Notes: a model not told the origin generated them from the sequence alone. DNA of 64,000 nt from Pseudomonas protegens (GCF_003363755.1 NZ_CP031396.1:186001-250000), one strand, 5' to 3'; numbered from the stretch's first letter, positions 26,343 to 35,597 are shown. Translations and numbers: made by a program.

Positions 26343-26981
26343 ATGATTCAACAGTTCCTGCTGGTCGCCGCCGCGCATTTTCTCGCCCTGCTCTCCCCTG
26401 GACCGGACTTCTTCCTGGTGGCGCGCCTGTCCATGGCCAGCGGCTGGAAACCGGCCACCGGCGCCTGCCTGGGCATCGCCCTGGCCAACGGTCTGTTCAT
26501 TGTCCTGGCCTTTGGCGGGGTCTCGGTATTGCGCCCCGACAGCTGGCTGTTCCTGGCGATCCAACTGGCCGGTTGTGGCTACCTGCTTTACCTGGGCTGG
26601 CTGTTCATCCGTCACGCTGGCACCCGTTCCCTGGCTGCGGTGGCTGCCCAGGACGACAGCCTGGCGCTGCACCGGGCCACCTGGTGGCGCGGCCTGGGCG
26701 CGGGTCTGCTTTCGGGCCTGCTCAACCCGAAGAACGCCCTGTTCTATGTCAGCCTGGCGTCCCTGGTGGGCGCCCAGACCAGCACCGCCTGGAAGCTGGT
26801 CTATGGCGTATGGATGTTCAGCGTGGTGCTGCTGTGGGATGTGTTGGTGGCGCTGGCCATTGGCAATGACCGGGTGCGGCGGCGCTTCTCCCGCGCCCTG
26901 CCCTGGCTGGAACGAATCACCGGGGTGATCCTGATCCTCATGGCACTGGCCGTGATCGCGGCCACCTTGTTGCGCCACTGA
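26343..26981 (+). CDS. LysE/RhtB-family exporter
   Basis: The 212-aa protein has about six hydrophobic segments and the family signature near the N-terminus, LALLSPGPDFFLVAR, plus the central GLLSGLLNPKNALFYVSL. These proteins export amino acids such as lysine, arginine, threonine or homoserine lactones across the inner membrane. Specificity cannot be read. Length is standard for the family with this start. The AraC-type regulator gene just upstream is the likely controller. Confidence 0.9.
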   Translation: MIQQFLLVAAAHFLALLSPGPDFFLVARLSMASGWKPATGACLGIALANGLFIVLAFGGVSVLRPDSWLFLAIQLAGCGYLLYLGWLFIRHAGTRSLAAVAAQDDSLALHRATWWRGLGAGLLSGLLNPKNALFYVSLASLVGAQTSTAWKLVYGVWMFSVVLLWDVLVALAIGNDRVRRRFSRALPWLERITGVILILMALAVIAATLLRH

Positions 26982-27171
26982 GCCGGGCACTTGAGTCAGG
27001 TTTTGAACCGCGCACTGGATCAACGGCCGTCCTGCACGTTGAAAGTTACAAATAAACAACAAAGCAACACGCGGTTGTCATCCTTGACAGTCGATAGTGT
27101 GCGAAGCGCACAGCAGCTGCCGGGCAGGACCACGGGGCTTGCCCTTCTCCCCAACGCACAGGAGTACAGCC

Positions 27172-27588
27172 ATGCCACAACAGCCTCGCCTGGGATGCGG
27201 CGCCGCTATCGTCCGCGATGGCCAGTTACTGCTGGTCAAGCGCCTGCGGGACCCCGAGGCCGGTTGCTGGGGCTTGCCCGGAGGCAAGGTCGATTGGCTG
27301 GAGCCGGTGGAGCAGGCCATGCGCCGTGAAATCCTCGAAGCGCTCGGACTGACCCTGCAAGGCGTCAGCCTGTTATGCGTGGCAGACCAGATCGACGCCG
27401 AACGGCAGGAACATTGGGTTTGCCCGGTGTACCTGGCCTCCGCCCCGGCCATGGAGCCGCGTAACAACGAGCCGCACAAGCACAGCGACATCGCCTGGTT
27501 CGAGCTGGACCGGTTGCCCAAGCCCCTGACCCTGGCCACCCGCGCTGCCGTGCGGGCGCTGGTGCAGATCGCGGCGCTGGAAGATTGA
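27172..27588 (+). CDS. Nudix hydrolase, NUDT1/MutT-like
   Basis: The 138-aa protein starts at an ATG with AGGAG seven bases upstream. The Nudix box runs from Gly38: G-x5-E44-x7-R52-E53-I-L-E56-A57-L-G-L. One of the usual paired glutamates (position 57) is Ala, though the metal-binding E53 and E56 remain. Such enzymes hydrolyse nucleoside diphosphate derivatives, often modified nucleotides. The family call is secure; the substrate is unknown. The 190 bases before it hold no gene. Confidence 0.88.
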   Translation: MPQQPRLGCGAAIVRDGQLLLVKRLRDPEAGCWGLPGGKVDWLEPVEQAMRREILEALGLTLQGVSLLCVADQIDAERQEHWVCPVYLASAPAMEPRNNEPHKHSDIAWFELDRLPKPLTLATRAAVRALVQIAALED

Positions 27589-27817
27589 AGGCGCATATCA
27601 CCCAAGGCCCAGAGGTTGATCGTCCGGGGCATGGTTGCAACCGCAGGACCCGCCTCCGGGCAGCGCTCGACACTTGGCCGTGAGTCCGGCTCAATCCACC
27701 ATCGCAGACTGCGACCGATGGCCGCAGGCATTGGTCTAATTAGCCCGCCGCTGCTTTCGTCTGTTTGCTACCATGCGCGGGTTTTTGCCTGTCTGGCTGT
27801 TCAAAGGGCGTTATTTC

Positions 27818-28423
27818 ATGAGTGTTTTGCTGACTCGCCGCACCCTGCTTACCAGCGCCGGGGTGCTCGGCCTGGGCCTGCTCGCCGGTTGCGACAACAG
27901 TCCCCGACTGTCCTTCAAATATGGCAAGGACCTGAGCAATCAGATTCTCGGCCGCACCTTCAAACTCACCGATTCCCAGGGCGAAACCAAGTCGCTGTCC
28001 AGCTACCGTGGCCTGATGCCGATGATCTTCTTCGGCTTCACCCAGTGCCCGGCGGTCTGCCCCACCACCCTGGCCCGCGCCGCCCAGGCCAAGAAACTCA
28101 TGGGCCGCGACGGCGACCGCCTGAAAGTGGTGTTCATCACCCTGGACCCCGAGCGCGACACACCCGAGGTGCTGGACGCCTACGTCAAGGCCTTCGACCC
28201 GAGCTTCGAGGCGCTGTACGGCAGCCTGGAAGAAACCGCGGCCACCGCCAAGGAATTTGGCGTGTTCTACGAAAAGATCCCCAGCGGCTCGACCTACACC
28301 CTGTCCCACACCGCCACCAGTTTCGTCTACGACTCCCGGGGCACCTTGCGCCTGGGTCTGTCCCAGTCCCTCAACGCCCAAGAGTGCGCGGAAGATCTGC
28401 TCACCGTCATGGAGGTCTGTTAA
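27818..28423 (+). CDS. SCO1/SenC-family copper chaperone, lipoprotein
   Basis: The 201-aa product begins with an Arg-Arg signal and a lipobox ending at Cys25 (GLLAGC), so it should be anchored to a periplasmic membrane face. The thioredoxin-like domain has the copper site CPAVC (Cys77, Cys81) and the distal ligand His164 (TLSHT). SCO proteins deliver copper to the CuA centre of cytochrome c oxidase and reduce its cysteines. The stop overlaps the start of the PCuAC gene (TAATG), and the two proteins are known partners in CuA assembly. Confidence 0.92.
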   Translation: MSVLLTRRTLLTSAGVLGLGLLAGCDNSPRLSFKYGKDLSNQILGRTFKLTDSQGETKSLSSYRGLMPMIFFGFTQCPAVCPTTLARAAQAKKLMGRDGDRLKVVFITLDPERDTPEVLDAYVKAFDPSFEALYGSLEETAATAKEFGVFYEKIPSGSTYTLSHTATSFVYDSRGTLRLGLSQSLNAQECAEDLLTVMEVC

Positions 28424-28902
28424 TGAACTCGCAACGTCGCCCATCCCGGATCAAATCCGCCCTGCTGATGCTCTCCCTGCTGGGCCTGGCCGGCACCGCC
28501 AGCGCCGCGACCCAAGTGGACAACGCCTGGGTCCGCGCCACCGTCCCTGGCCAGCACGCCAGCGGCGCCTTCATGGACCTCACCGCCAGCAGCGACAGCA
28601 AGCTGGTTGAAGTGCAGTCGCCCGTGGCCAAGAACGTGCAGATCCATCAGTCGAGCATGCACAACGACGTGATGAGCATGCAGCCAGTGGACGCCTTGGC
28701 CCTGCCGGCCGGGAAGAAGGTCAGCCTGGACAGCCACGGCTATCACGTGATGCTCATGGAGCTCACCGGCCAGATCAAGGCCGGCGACACCGTGCCTCTG
28801 ACCCTGATCGTGGAAAACGCCAAGGGCGAGAAGGAGTCGATCAAGGTCCAAGCCCAAGCCCGAGCGCTGAATGTGCCGGATCACGGCATGATGAAGCACT
28901 GA
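28423..28902 (+). CDS. Periplasmic copper chaperone PCu(A)C
   Basis: The 159-aa protein has a Sec signal peptide (cleavage after GTASA) and matches the PCuAC copper motif exactly: His75, ten residues, Met86, twenty-one residues, His108, one residue, Met110. It binds Cu(I) in the periplasm and hands it to SCO or CuA sites. The C-terminus (HGMMKH) adds further possible ligands. It is translationally coupled to the SCO gene and followed by a strong terminator, so the two form a complete operon. Confidence 0.93.
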   Translation: MNSQRRPSRIKSALLMLSLLGLAGTASAATQVDNAWVRATVPGQHASGAFMDLTASSDSKLVEVQSPVAKNVQIHQSSMHNDVMSMQPVDALALPAGKKVSLDSHGYHVMLMELTGQIKAGDTVPLTLIVENAKGEKESIKVQAQARALNVPDHGMMKH

Positions 28903-28937
28903 GTGCGGTAAACGACAGCGCTCCAAAGACCTGAAAA

Positions 28938-28972
28938 AGCCGGTTTCTGTTCAGCAGAAACCGGCTTTTTTT
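28938..28972 (+). terminator. Rho-independent terminator after the SCO/PCuAC operon
   Basis: A 12-base stem (AGCCGGTTTCTG paired with CAGAAACCGGCT, 28938-28949 and 28955-28966) with a 5-base loop is followed by a T-run and preceded by an A-run, so it could also act on the reverse strand for the truncated gene that faces it. Confidence 0.92.
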
Positions 28973-29009
28973 GTCCCGCACCTTGCCAAGAGACGGGGCG
29001 ACTTGAGCC

Positions 29010-29291
29010 TCAGTAAATCCCCCGCGCCAACCACACCGTCAGCCCGCAGCACTCTGGGTCTTCACTGACCTGCTGCACCACCTCGAAACCGTGGGTATCG
29101 AGCAAGGTGCAGTATTCCCCCGGGTCCAGGCTCGCGTGGTACAGGGCCTCGCCTTCGAACTCGCCGATGGCCTCCCCTGCTGCAGGTCCGCTGGTGAACA
29201 TCAGGGCGCAACCTGGGCCGGCATGGCATTCGAACACGGCGAACATGGCGCGCTGATCGTCCGGGCTCAGGTGGAACAGGATCGGCAACAA
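29010..29291 (-). pseudogene. C-terminal fragment of a class I SAM-dependent methyltransferase
   Basis: The 93-residue reverse frame (HLSPDDQRAMFAVFECHAGPGCALMFTSGP then YHASLDPGEY) matches the C-terminal third of small class I methyltransferases. The N-terminal SAM-binding region (GxGxG) is absent, and the sequence upstream does not continue it in any frame. Only a TTG could serve as start. It is best read as a remnant left by a deletion or insertion at the edge of the AT-rich segment that carries the next gene. Confidence 0.7.
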
Positions 29292-29524
29292 AGCGGCCAG
29301 AAACGAACCTGATCTTACTGCTCAGGTTATTAGTAGATCCCGTACTCAGACGTGTAACTACTTCTAAGTAGCCGCAGTGCGATCATGCCACTGTCATATC
29401 AAGATTCTATCGAGCGGAGCCCAAGCAAGTGCTTAACAACTACGGGCTGCCGAGTGCAGCAATACCCGTTCCAATCTTCAATCATTCCCGCAACAAAGGT
29501 TTTAGGTACTTTGCAGGCTTGAAC

Positions 29525-30049
29525 TTATTCTTGCAATTGTCGCTTCATCGATTCAGAACAACAGTCTTTGAGCTCTAAATGCCCACAATGCTTTTTTTGG
29601 ATCCACATCGGAATAAGTGGAGCACCAATGGTGTAGCGAATCCACTTGGATTTTAACCATTCAATTTTTTTGTGCCTGCTGTCTGCGTCCAGATTTTTGG
29701 CGTCCAGGCTAGCCAGTAGTGACTCTGTCTCCATTTCGAGTCTGGCAAAATTTGCACCTGCGGCGCGATGACGCTCCGCTCTCTCGGCAAAACGGAAGTA
29801 AGCCTGCAGCCCGGCAACAATGGTGGTCAGCATACCCACTACCGGCAAAATGGCGTCATACCAGCCCACTTTAAACAACTCGAATTTCAACAGTGAATAC
29901 GCAACTGCTGTAGCCAATGCCGAAAGAAAAATCAGCGCCCCTCCAGCGAAGCTATTCCATAAGGCAAAATAATTGGCGCAGTGAAAATGCGCTTTCCTCA
30001 AGCAGCAAATTCCAATCCGCCACTTTTTAACCAGCTCATCTTCGGTCAT
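29525..30049 (-). CDS. SLATT-domain-like two-TM protein
   Basis: The 174-aa protein has two membrane segments (about 33-53 and 64-84), an N-terminal HFHCANYFALWN stretch and, after the second segment, FRFAERAERHRAAGANFARLEMETESLL. This is the pattern of SLATT proteins, pore-forming-type effectors often found with nucleotide-sensing defence genes (SMODS/SLOG), sometimes alone. The gene is AT-rich compared with its surroundings and lies between a gene remnant and a REP pair, which fits horizontal transfer. No nucleotidyltransferase or sensor gene is next to it, so a defence role is only a possibility. Confidence 0.68.
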   Translation of the reverse strand: MTEDELVKKWRIGICCLRKAHFHCANYFALWNSFAGGALIFLSALATAVAYSLLKFELFKVGWYDAILPVVGMLTTIVAGLQAYFRFAERAERHRAAGANFARLEMETESLLASLDAKNLDADSRHKKIEWLKSKWIRYTIGAPLIPMWIQKKHCGHLELKDCCSESMKRQLQE

Positions 30050-30446
30050 ATGTCATCCTTGAAGAGGGATATCCACCCTCAACTAGATAGAACGTCGATA
30101 TGAGCTTAGGCGAGACGTTGACGCTGGTTTAATTTTTTCAAACTTACAAGATATATTTTTATCGAAAATAGCTATTGGTCTCGGAGGTTCAAGAAACCAC
30201 ACATTTATTAACATTAAGGCTGTCATGGCATTCCTTATATGAATCCGGTCATCAGGAAGAAGGAGTCCTGTTGCAAGTGCGGGTCGGTCAGGCGTGACAG
30301 AACGCCGCCAAGCGTTCCTCGGCACCTGGTAACCCCATCCGCAGTCGGCCTGCGCAGGAACAGGCTTGTCAGCGAAGCCCCCGCAAGAGCAATGCGAGAC
30401 TCAAGGACCGCTTCGTCGGCAAGCCGGCTGCTACGGATGCGCGGAC
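30050..30446. other. AT-rich spacer with a REP pair
   Basis: The 400 bases upstream of the SLATT-like gene are AT-rich from 30050 to about 30235 and should contain its promoter. From about 30240 the composition returns to Pseudomonas type and a REP pair follows at 30352-30435. The short reverse frame over 30083-30325 crosses this boundary and has no coding character. Confidence 0.5.
30352..30435. repeat. REP pair (REPIN-like)
   Basis: Two inverted Pseudomonas REP cores face each other: GGCTTGTCAGCGAAGC (left) and GCTTCGTCGGCAAGCC (right, complement GGCTTGCCGACGAAGC). The same palindromic core recurs at three other places in the window, always between genes. Confidence 0.8.
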
Positions 30447-31778
30447 CTATCCGTTGGCATCCCAGGCCACCGGGGCCTGGCCGAGGAACTGACGCAGTTC
30501 GGCCAGCAGCTTGTCGCTGGAGTGGCTGCTGGGCCGGTCGGCGACAAACCTCAGGCCCGGCATGATTGCCTGCACCCCGTCGTAGTGCCACTGCCCAGGA
30601 GTGCGCTCCGTTTCCTGCAAGGCCCGGGCGAAGATCGCCAGGTCCCGACGGGCCCGGGGAATGCCGCTGCTGCGCTCGACCCAGCTTTCATAACGCTGGC
30701 GGATTTCGATACGCCCCTGATTGACGATGGCCAGCACCGCACAGCGGGTGCGATTGTGCAACGCCACCGGCGACAGGCCGAAGTACTCGCCCTCGCCCTG
30801 CCATGCGCCGTCAGGCAGGCGAAAGATCGCCAGATCGATGTCCGGGTACTCTTCGATCCGTGTGGCGGCATGCTCCACCAGCGCCGTGCTGCGCTGCAGC
30901 TCCTGCATGGCCGGGTCGTACAGTTCGGCGTAACGCCGGGTGTTATCCAGCACATCGGCCAGTTGCGGCAGCAGTGCGACGAAGCGCGCCATGAGTTGCC
31001 GGTCGTTGCCACCCTGGCTGTCGCTGCGCACCCGGGCGGCCAGGGCATGCAGGGTAAAGGCGCAGTGCAGGGCCTGGGGCGAAGTGCCCCGGGTGAAGTC
31101 GCCGAGTCGTGCGATATCGATCAGCAATTGGCGGTGCCGCAGGGCCTGCTCGGGGGCCAGGTAGGCGTAGACCGAGGCCAGCCCGTCAAGATCGAAATGA
31201 TCGCTGGTGATCACCTGCGCCTGTTCCACCCTCAGCCCTTGTTGGAGAAAGATCAGGGCGCTGGTGGTGGACAGGTTGGCCTTGTAGGCGCTGGGGGTCT
31301 TGTTGGCCGGCCAATGGGACAGGGTCAGCACGGTGGCCGGATTGTCGATGGAATCCAGGGAGATATTGGACCGTCTGTGGGTCTGGCCCAGGGGCAGGAA
31401 TCCATAGGGGCTGTGGGGCCCCAGGCGCCAGGGTTGCAAGCCAAGCTCCAGCGGCGCAACACCTGCGCCGGGCGCCAGTCGCTGATGCAACTGCCGGGGC
31501 AGTTCCCGCAGTGCCGGCGTTGCGCTGCTGAGTTCGCCCGAACCGTCCAGGCGATAACTGAACTGGCGCAGGTTCTCCCGGCGCAGGTCCCGGGGGTTGC
31601 CATTGCACACCCCGCAGCCGGGGCCGCCGAGGACGCTGAGCAGATCGGTGAACTGATTGTCGGCAATGCCGATGGCGCGTCCCCCCAGCAGGCGAAGGTC
31701 CAGGTGCGCGAACAATGGGGCGACTCCCGGATCGAAAAGGAAGCCCTGTTCCTGGCAAGCGGTATTGAGGCTGTTCAT
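30447..31778 (-). CDS. Uncharacterised protein with DHH-like DHFDLDG motif (DUF6687-like)
   Basis: The 443-aa protein has the motif ITSDHFDLDGLASVYAYL around residues 190-207, resembling the metal-binding DHxDxDG of DHH phosphoesterases, and TLSHWPANKTP about 40 residues earlier. There is a CGVC pair at 56-59. I believe it belongs to a conserved family of unknown function (DUF6687-like), but cannot verify that. It lies 36 bases downstream of an MFS exporter gene on the same strand and is probably co-transcribed with it. Confidence 0.6.
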   Translation of the reverse strand: MNSLNTACQEQGFLFDPGVAPLFAHLDLRLLGGRAIGIADNQFTDLLSVLGGPGCGVCNGNPRDLRRENLRQFSYRLDGSGELSSATPALRELPRQLHQRLAPGAGVAPLELGLQPWRLGPHSPYGFLPLGQTHRRSNISLDSIDNPATVLTLSHWPANKTPSAYKANLSTTSALIFLQQGLRVEQAQVITSDHFDLDGLASVYAYLAPEQALRHRQLLIDIARLGDFTRGTSPQALHCAFTLHALAARVRSDSQGGNDRQLMARFVALLPQLADVLDNTRRYAELYDPAMQELQRSTALVEHAATRIEEYPDIDLAIFRLPDGAWQGEGEYFGLSPVALHNRTRCAVLAIVNQGRIEIRQRYESWVERSSGIPRARRDLAIFARALQETERTPGQWHYDGVQAIMPGLRFVADRPSSHSSDKLLAELRQFLGQAPVAWDANG

Positions 31779-31814
31779 CTGTATGTCCTTGAAGTGTGAT
31801 GAGTCAGGCAGGCC

Positions 31815-33230
31815 TCAGGCCTCGGCCAGCGCCCGGGTATGGTGGCGCCGGACCTGACGCATGCTGATAAACAACAGGGCCGATACCCCGGCGTAGAGAC
31901 CGAACAGCCAGGCCGCGGCCTGGGCTGCACCGGCAACACCGGCGCTGGAGCTGAGTCCGGCCAGGTTGACAATCATCCCCGCCAGCGCCGCGCCCAGGGC
32001 CGTGGCCACCAGTTGCACCGTGGTGATCGAAGCGCCCGCCAGCTCCTTCTGGTCATCGGCCGCGTTTTCCAGGACTCGGGACAACAGATGGGGCCACGCC
32101 AGGCCGATCCCTGTGCCCACCAGCAACATGGCCAGGCACACCGCGCCCAGGCTCAGGAACGGCGTGGCTGTGGCAGGCATGAACAGGCAGGCCAGGAGCA
32201 GGCCGGCCACCACCAGAAACGGCCCGCTGGCAATGGCCCGGGCCGCGCCCTGGGGGCTCAGGCCAGAGCTGAAGATCGCCCCCAGGGTCCAGCCGGCCGC
32301 CATCAGCGCGGCGATGTAACCCGCCAGCAAGGGCGTCTGCTGATGCAGCTCTTGCAGGAACAGCGGCACAAAGACCTCGCTGGTCATGCCCACCACCAGC
32401 AGCGCCATGGAGATGTACAGCGCCAGCAAGGGGCTGCCGGACTTCAGGCTGTCGCGGGGCAAGAGACGTTTGCCGGAACGGTTCTCCAGCACCACCACCA
32501 GCAGCAACAGGCCCAGACCGACGCCCAGCCCCAGGACGTTGTACCCGGGCGAAGGTGTGATGCTGCCGATGGAAATCGCCAGCACCACCGCGGTCAGCAA
32601 CACCAGTTGCAGCCCGGGAATAGGACTGCGCGGCGCCGTTTCGCGGCTTTTGCCCGGTAACAGGGCGATCGCCAGCAGCATGAACAGCAAGGTGCAGGGC
32701 ACAAGCACCCAGAACGCCGCACGCCAGGCTCCGTGTTCGGCGAAGACCCCGCCCACGGCAGGGCCGATCAGGGTGGCCGCGCCCCACATGGCGGAAATCA
32801 GCGCCATCGCCCGGGGCCACAGCGGCTCGTCGAACACCAGGCGGATCATCGCGTAGGGCAAGGCGAACAGCAGCCCTCCGCCCAGGCCCTGAACACTGCG
32901 CCCGATGATCAGCCAGCCCATGTCCGGGGCCAGGGCACACAGGCCGCAACCGAGCATGAACACCAGGCCGGCCAGGGCATAGGCGAGCTTCGGCCCCAGT
33001 ATCCCCAGGGCCCGGGTGGACAGCACCGAACCTATGATCGAGGCCACCACGAACAAGGTGGTATTCCAGGCGTAGTAGTCCAGGCCGCCGATATCCTTGA
33101 CCACCGAAGGCAACAGCGTGGTGACCAGGTACACATTGATTGCATGCAGCGCCACGCCACCGGCCAGGGCTGCCGAGCGCAGTCCGTTCTTGCCCAGTAA
33201 CAGTGCTGACCATCCGCTTGTCGAAGCCAT
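31815..33230 (-). CDS. MFS transporter, drug-efflux type
   Basis: The 471-aa protein has 12-14 hydrophobic segments and MFS signatures such as GRSVQGLGGGLLFALPYAMI (motif C/antiporter-like region) and WRAAFWVLVPC. It likely exports a small molecule by proton antiport. The upstream neighbour on the other strand encodes a SufR/ArsR-like regulator 214 bases away, so the exporter and the DUF6687-like gene may be under its control. Confidence 0.88.
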   Translation of the reverse strand: MASTSGWSALLLGKNGLRSAALAGGVALHAINVYLVTTLLPSVVKDIGGLDYYAWNTTLFVVASIIGSVLSTRALGILGPKLAYALAGLVFMLGCGLCALAPDMGWLIIGRSVQGLGGGLLFALPYAMIRLVFDEPLWPRAMALISAMWGAATLIGPAVGGVFAEHGAWRAAFWVLVPCTLLFMLLAIALLPGKSRETAPRSPIPGLQLVLLTAVVLAISIGSITPSPGYNVLGLGVGLGLLLLVVVLENRSGKRLLPRDSLKSGSPLLALYISMALLVVGMTSEVFVPLFLQELHQQTPLLAGYIAALMAAGWTLGAIFSSGLSPQGAARAIASGPFLVVAGLLLACLFMPATATPFLSLGAVCLAMLLVGTGIGLAWPHLLSRVLENAADDQKELAGASITTVQLVATALGAALAGMIVNLAGLSSSAGVAGAAQAAAWLFGLYAGVSALLFISMRQVRRHHTRALAEA

Positions 33231-33444
33231 GCCTTGCTCCCTTAGGGTGTTCGATAAAGCTGCACTGTATTACACAAGCAAACACTTTGATAATTAATTT
33301 TTCATTGTCTCGCTCTCTTGCCCAATCCGCCGTTCAAAGCGCGACAATCGCCGGGCCACTTGGCCGGAGCCTGTTATGCTTGCGCAGTAAGCCGCGTCCT
33401 GCACGCTCTCGATACCCCACTTGCGCATTGGTTAATGGCCCAGC

Positions 33445-34122
33445 ATGTCCTCGATATCCTCCCCTGCCGAGAAGAAGAACCCCGGCGCCACCGCCGAGCG
33501 AATTCTGTTTCTGCTGAAAACCCGCGGCCCCTTGAAAACCGCCGACCTGGCCCCGCTGCTCAAGGTGTCCCTGGAAGCCACCCGCCAGCAGCTACAGAAA
33601 CTGCTGGACGCTGAACTGATCGCCGGGCAGATGATGCCGGCCCAGGGCGCTGGGCGGCCGTCGCAGAAATGGGTGTTGACCGAGCAGGCCCAGGCCCGTT
33701 TTCCCGACACCCATGCCCACCTGACCCTGCAACTGATCGATTCGATTCGCGCGGTCTATGGGGCCGACGGCGTGGAACGCATCGTCACTGACATGGAGCG
33801 GGTCAACACCGCGCAGTACCTCGACGTCTGCGCGCCGCTACCGACCCTGGAAGAACGGGTCCGGGCCCTGGCGCAGATCCGTGAAGTCGCCGGCTACATG
33901 GCCAGTGTCGAGGCCGACGGCGAGGGCTGGCTGTTGATCGAGAGCCACTGTCCGATCTGTGTCGCGGCCCAGCAGTGCCAGGGCTTCTGCCGCTCCGAAC
34001 TGCAAGTGTTCCAGGCCGCCATTGGCGACCTTGGGCAGGTGCAGCGCGTGGAGCACCTGATCACTGGCGGTCGACGCTGCGTTTATCGCATCAGCGCCCT
34101 CCAACCGAGTCCCTGCCCGTGA
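33445..34122 (+). CDS. SufR-like winged-helix regulator with Fe-S-type cysteines
   Basis: The 225-aa protein has an N-terminal winged helix (RILFLLKTRGPLKTADLAPL, LKVSLEATRQQLQKLLDAELI) and a C-terminal half with four cysteines, C169-x2-C172-x5-C178-x3-C182, the layout of SufR-type Fe-S sensing repressors. It would bind DNA depending on cluster state. It is divergent from the MFS gene and overlaps the downstream hydrolase gene (GTGA), so it is probably autoregulated and controls one or both sides. Confidence 0.82.
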   Translation: MSSISSPAEKKNPGATAERILFLLKTRGPLKTADLAPLLKVSLEATRQQLQKLLDAELIAGQMMPAQGAGRPSQKWVLTEQAQARFPDTHAHLTLQLIDSIRAVYGADGVERIVTDMERVNTAQYLDVCAPLPTLEERVRALAQIREVAGYMASVEADGEGWLLIESHCPICVAAQQCQGFCRSELQVFQAAIGDLGQVQRVEHLITGGRRCVYRISALQPSPCP

Positions 34123-35597
34123 TTGCCCAGCCCCTGTCGCGCCTGCTCAAGGGTGGCGCGCTGATCCTCGGCGTTGCCGCACTCACCCTGCTGGCCTGGC
34201 GTGCCTACGACAGCGAGCGGGGTCCGGCGCTGCAACCCTGGCACCTGCGGGTGCCCCATGAACTGAGCATCGAACAGATCGATAGCGCCGATTGGGCGGC
34301 CTGGATGCAGGCCGAGGAGCGTTTGTTTGCCGAAGTCCGGCGTGAAGTCAGCGACCGCCTGGACCCGACCCAGGTCCCGCCCTTCAACCGTTATCGTGTG
34401 GACAGCCGGGTCTACCCGCCCCGCTTTGCCACTGACTGGAACCGCTCCTACCTGCTGCGGCCCTCAGGCACACCGCGGGGCGTGGTGGTGCTGCTGCATG
34501 GTTTGACCGACTCGCCCTACAGCTTGCGCCACGTTGCCCGGCGCTACGTCGAGCACGGTTACCTGGCCATCGGCCTGCGCCTGCCCGGCCACGGCACCGT
34601 GCCGGCCGGCCTGACCGACGCCCACTGGCAGGACTGGCTGGCCGCCACCCGCCTGGCCCTGCGTGCCGCTCGAGCCGAAGTCCCGGCGCCGGCACCCTTG
34701 CATGTGGTCGGTTACTCCAACGGTGGTGCCCTGGCGGTCAAGTACGCCCTGGACGCCCTGGACAATCCGCAGTTGCCCCAGGCCCAGCGCCTGGTGCTGA
34801 TTTCGCCGATGATCGGCGTGGCCCCGTCGGCGCGCTTTGCCGGTGTGGCCGGCTGGCCGGCGGTGTTTCCGGCCTTCAGCAAGGCGGCCTGGCTGAACCT
34901 GCGCCCTGAGTACAACCCGTTCAAGTACAACTCGTTTCCGGTCAATGCCGCGCGCCAGTCGTGGCTGCTGACCGATGCCCTGCAAAGCCAGTTGCTGGCC
35001 CTGGTGGGCGACCCGCGCCTGAACCGGTTGCCGCCGATCCTCAGCTTCCAGTCGTTGACCGATGCCACGGTCAGTACCCCTGCCCTGGTCACCGGCCTGT
35101 ACCGGCAACTGCCGGCCAACGGCAGTGAACTGGTGATTTTCGACCTCAACCGGGACCGGGACTTCGAAGGCCTGCTGGACCCCGCCAGCCTCACCTCCCT
35201 GGCCAGCCTGCTGCCGGCACCGCCGCGCAACTACAGCACCCGGGTGCTGACCAATGAAGGCAGCGGCGGCGCGACCCTGGCCGAAGTCAGCACCCCCGCC
35301 CTGAGCCTGGACAGCCAGCGACGGCCCCTGGACCTGGCCTATCCGACGGGGGTGTTTTCCTTGTCCCACGTGGCCTTGCCGTTCCCTGTGGACGACGGTT
35401 TGTACGGGACCCAGCCCGCTCCCGGAGAAGACTTCGGCGTGCACCTGGGCACCATCGCCGCCCGCGGTGAACGCGGCGTGCTGGTGGTGCCCATGGAGGA
35501 GCTGATGCGCCTGACCGCCAACCCGTTCTTCCCCTACCTGATCCAGCGCATCGAAGCCGATATAGATCAAGCAACAGTTCAATCATTGATTCGCTGA
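34119..35597 (+). CDS. Alpha/beta hydrolase, membrane-anchored
   Basis: From a GTG overlapping the regulator's stop, the gene gives 492 residues. Residues ~11-29 form a membrane anchor. The hydrolase core has HGLTDSPYSL (oxyanion strand, from 127), GHGT at 157-160, and the nucleophile elbow GYSNGG with Ser200. A C-terminal SLSHVALPFP may hold the catalytic His. It is probably a periplasm-facing esterase or lipase. The overlap with the SufR-like gene indicates translational coupling. Confidence 0.85.
   Translation: MIAQPLSRLLKGGALILGVAALTLLAWRAYDSERGPALQPWHLRVPHELSIEQIDSADWAAWMQAEERLFAEVRREVSDRLDPTQVPPFNRYRVDSRVYPPRFATDWNRSYLLRPSGTPRGVVVLLHGLTDSPYSLRHVARRYVEHGYLAIGLRLPGHGTVPAGLTDAHWQDWLAATRLALRAARAEVPAPAPLHVVGYSNGGALAVKYALDALDNPQLPQAQRLVLISPMIGVAPSARFAGVAGWPAVFPAFSKAAWLNLRPEYNPFKYNSFPVNAARQSWLLTDALQSQLLALVGDPRLNRLPPILSFQSLTDATVSTPALVTGLYRQLPANGSELVIFDLNRDRDFEGLLDPASLTSLASLLPAPPRNYSTRVLTNEGSGGATLAEVSTPALSLDSQRRPLDLAYPTGVFSLSHVALPFPVDDGLYGTQPAPGEDFGVHLGTIAARGERGVLVVPMEELMRLTANPFFPYLIQRIEADIDQATVQSLIR

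Noticed and set aside
30083..30325. 80-codon reverse frame upstream of the SLATT-like gene
   Set aside because: It spans an AT-rich and a GC-rich part with different composition and shows no start signal or domain.
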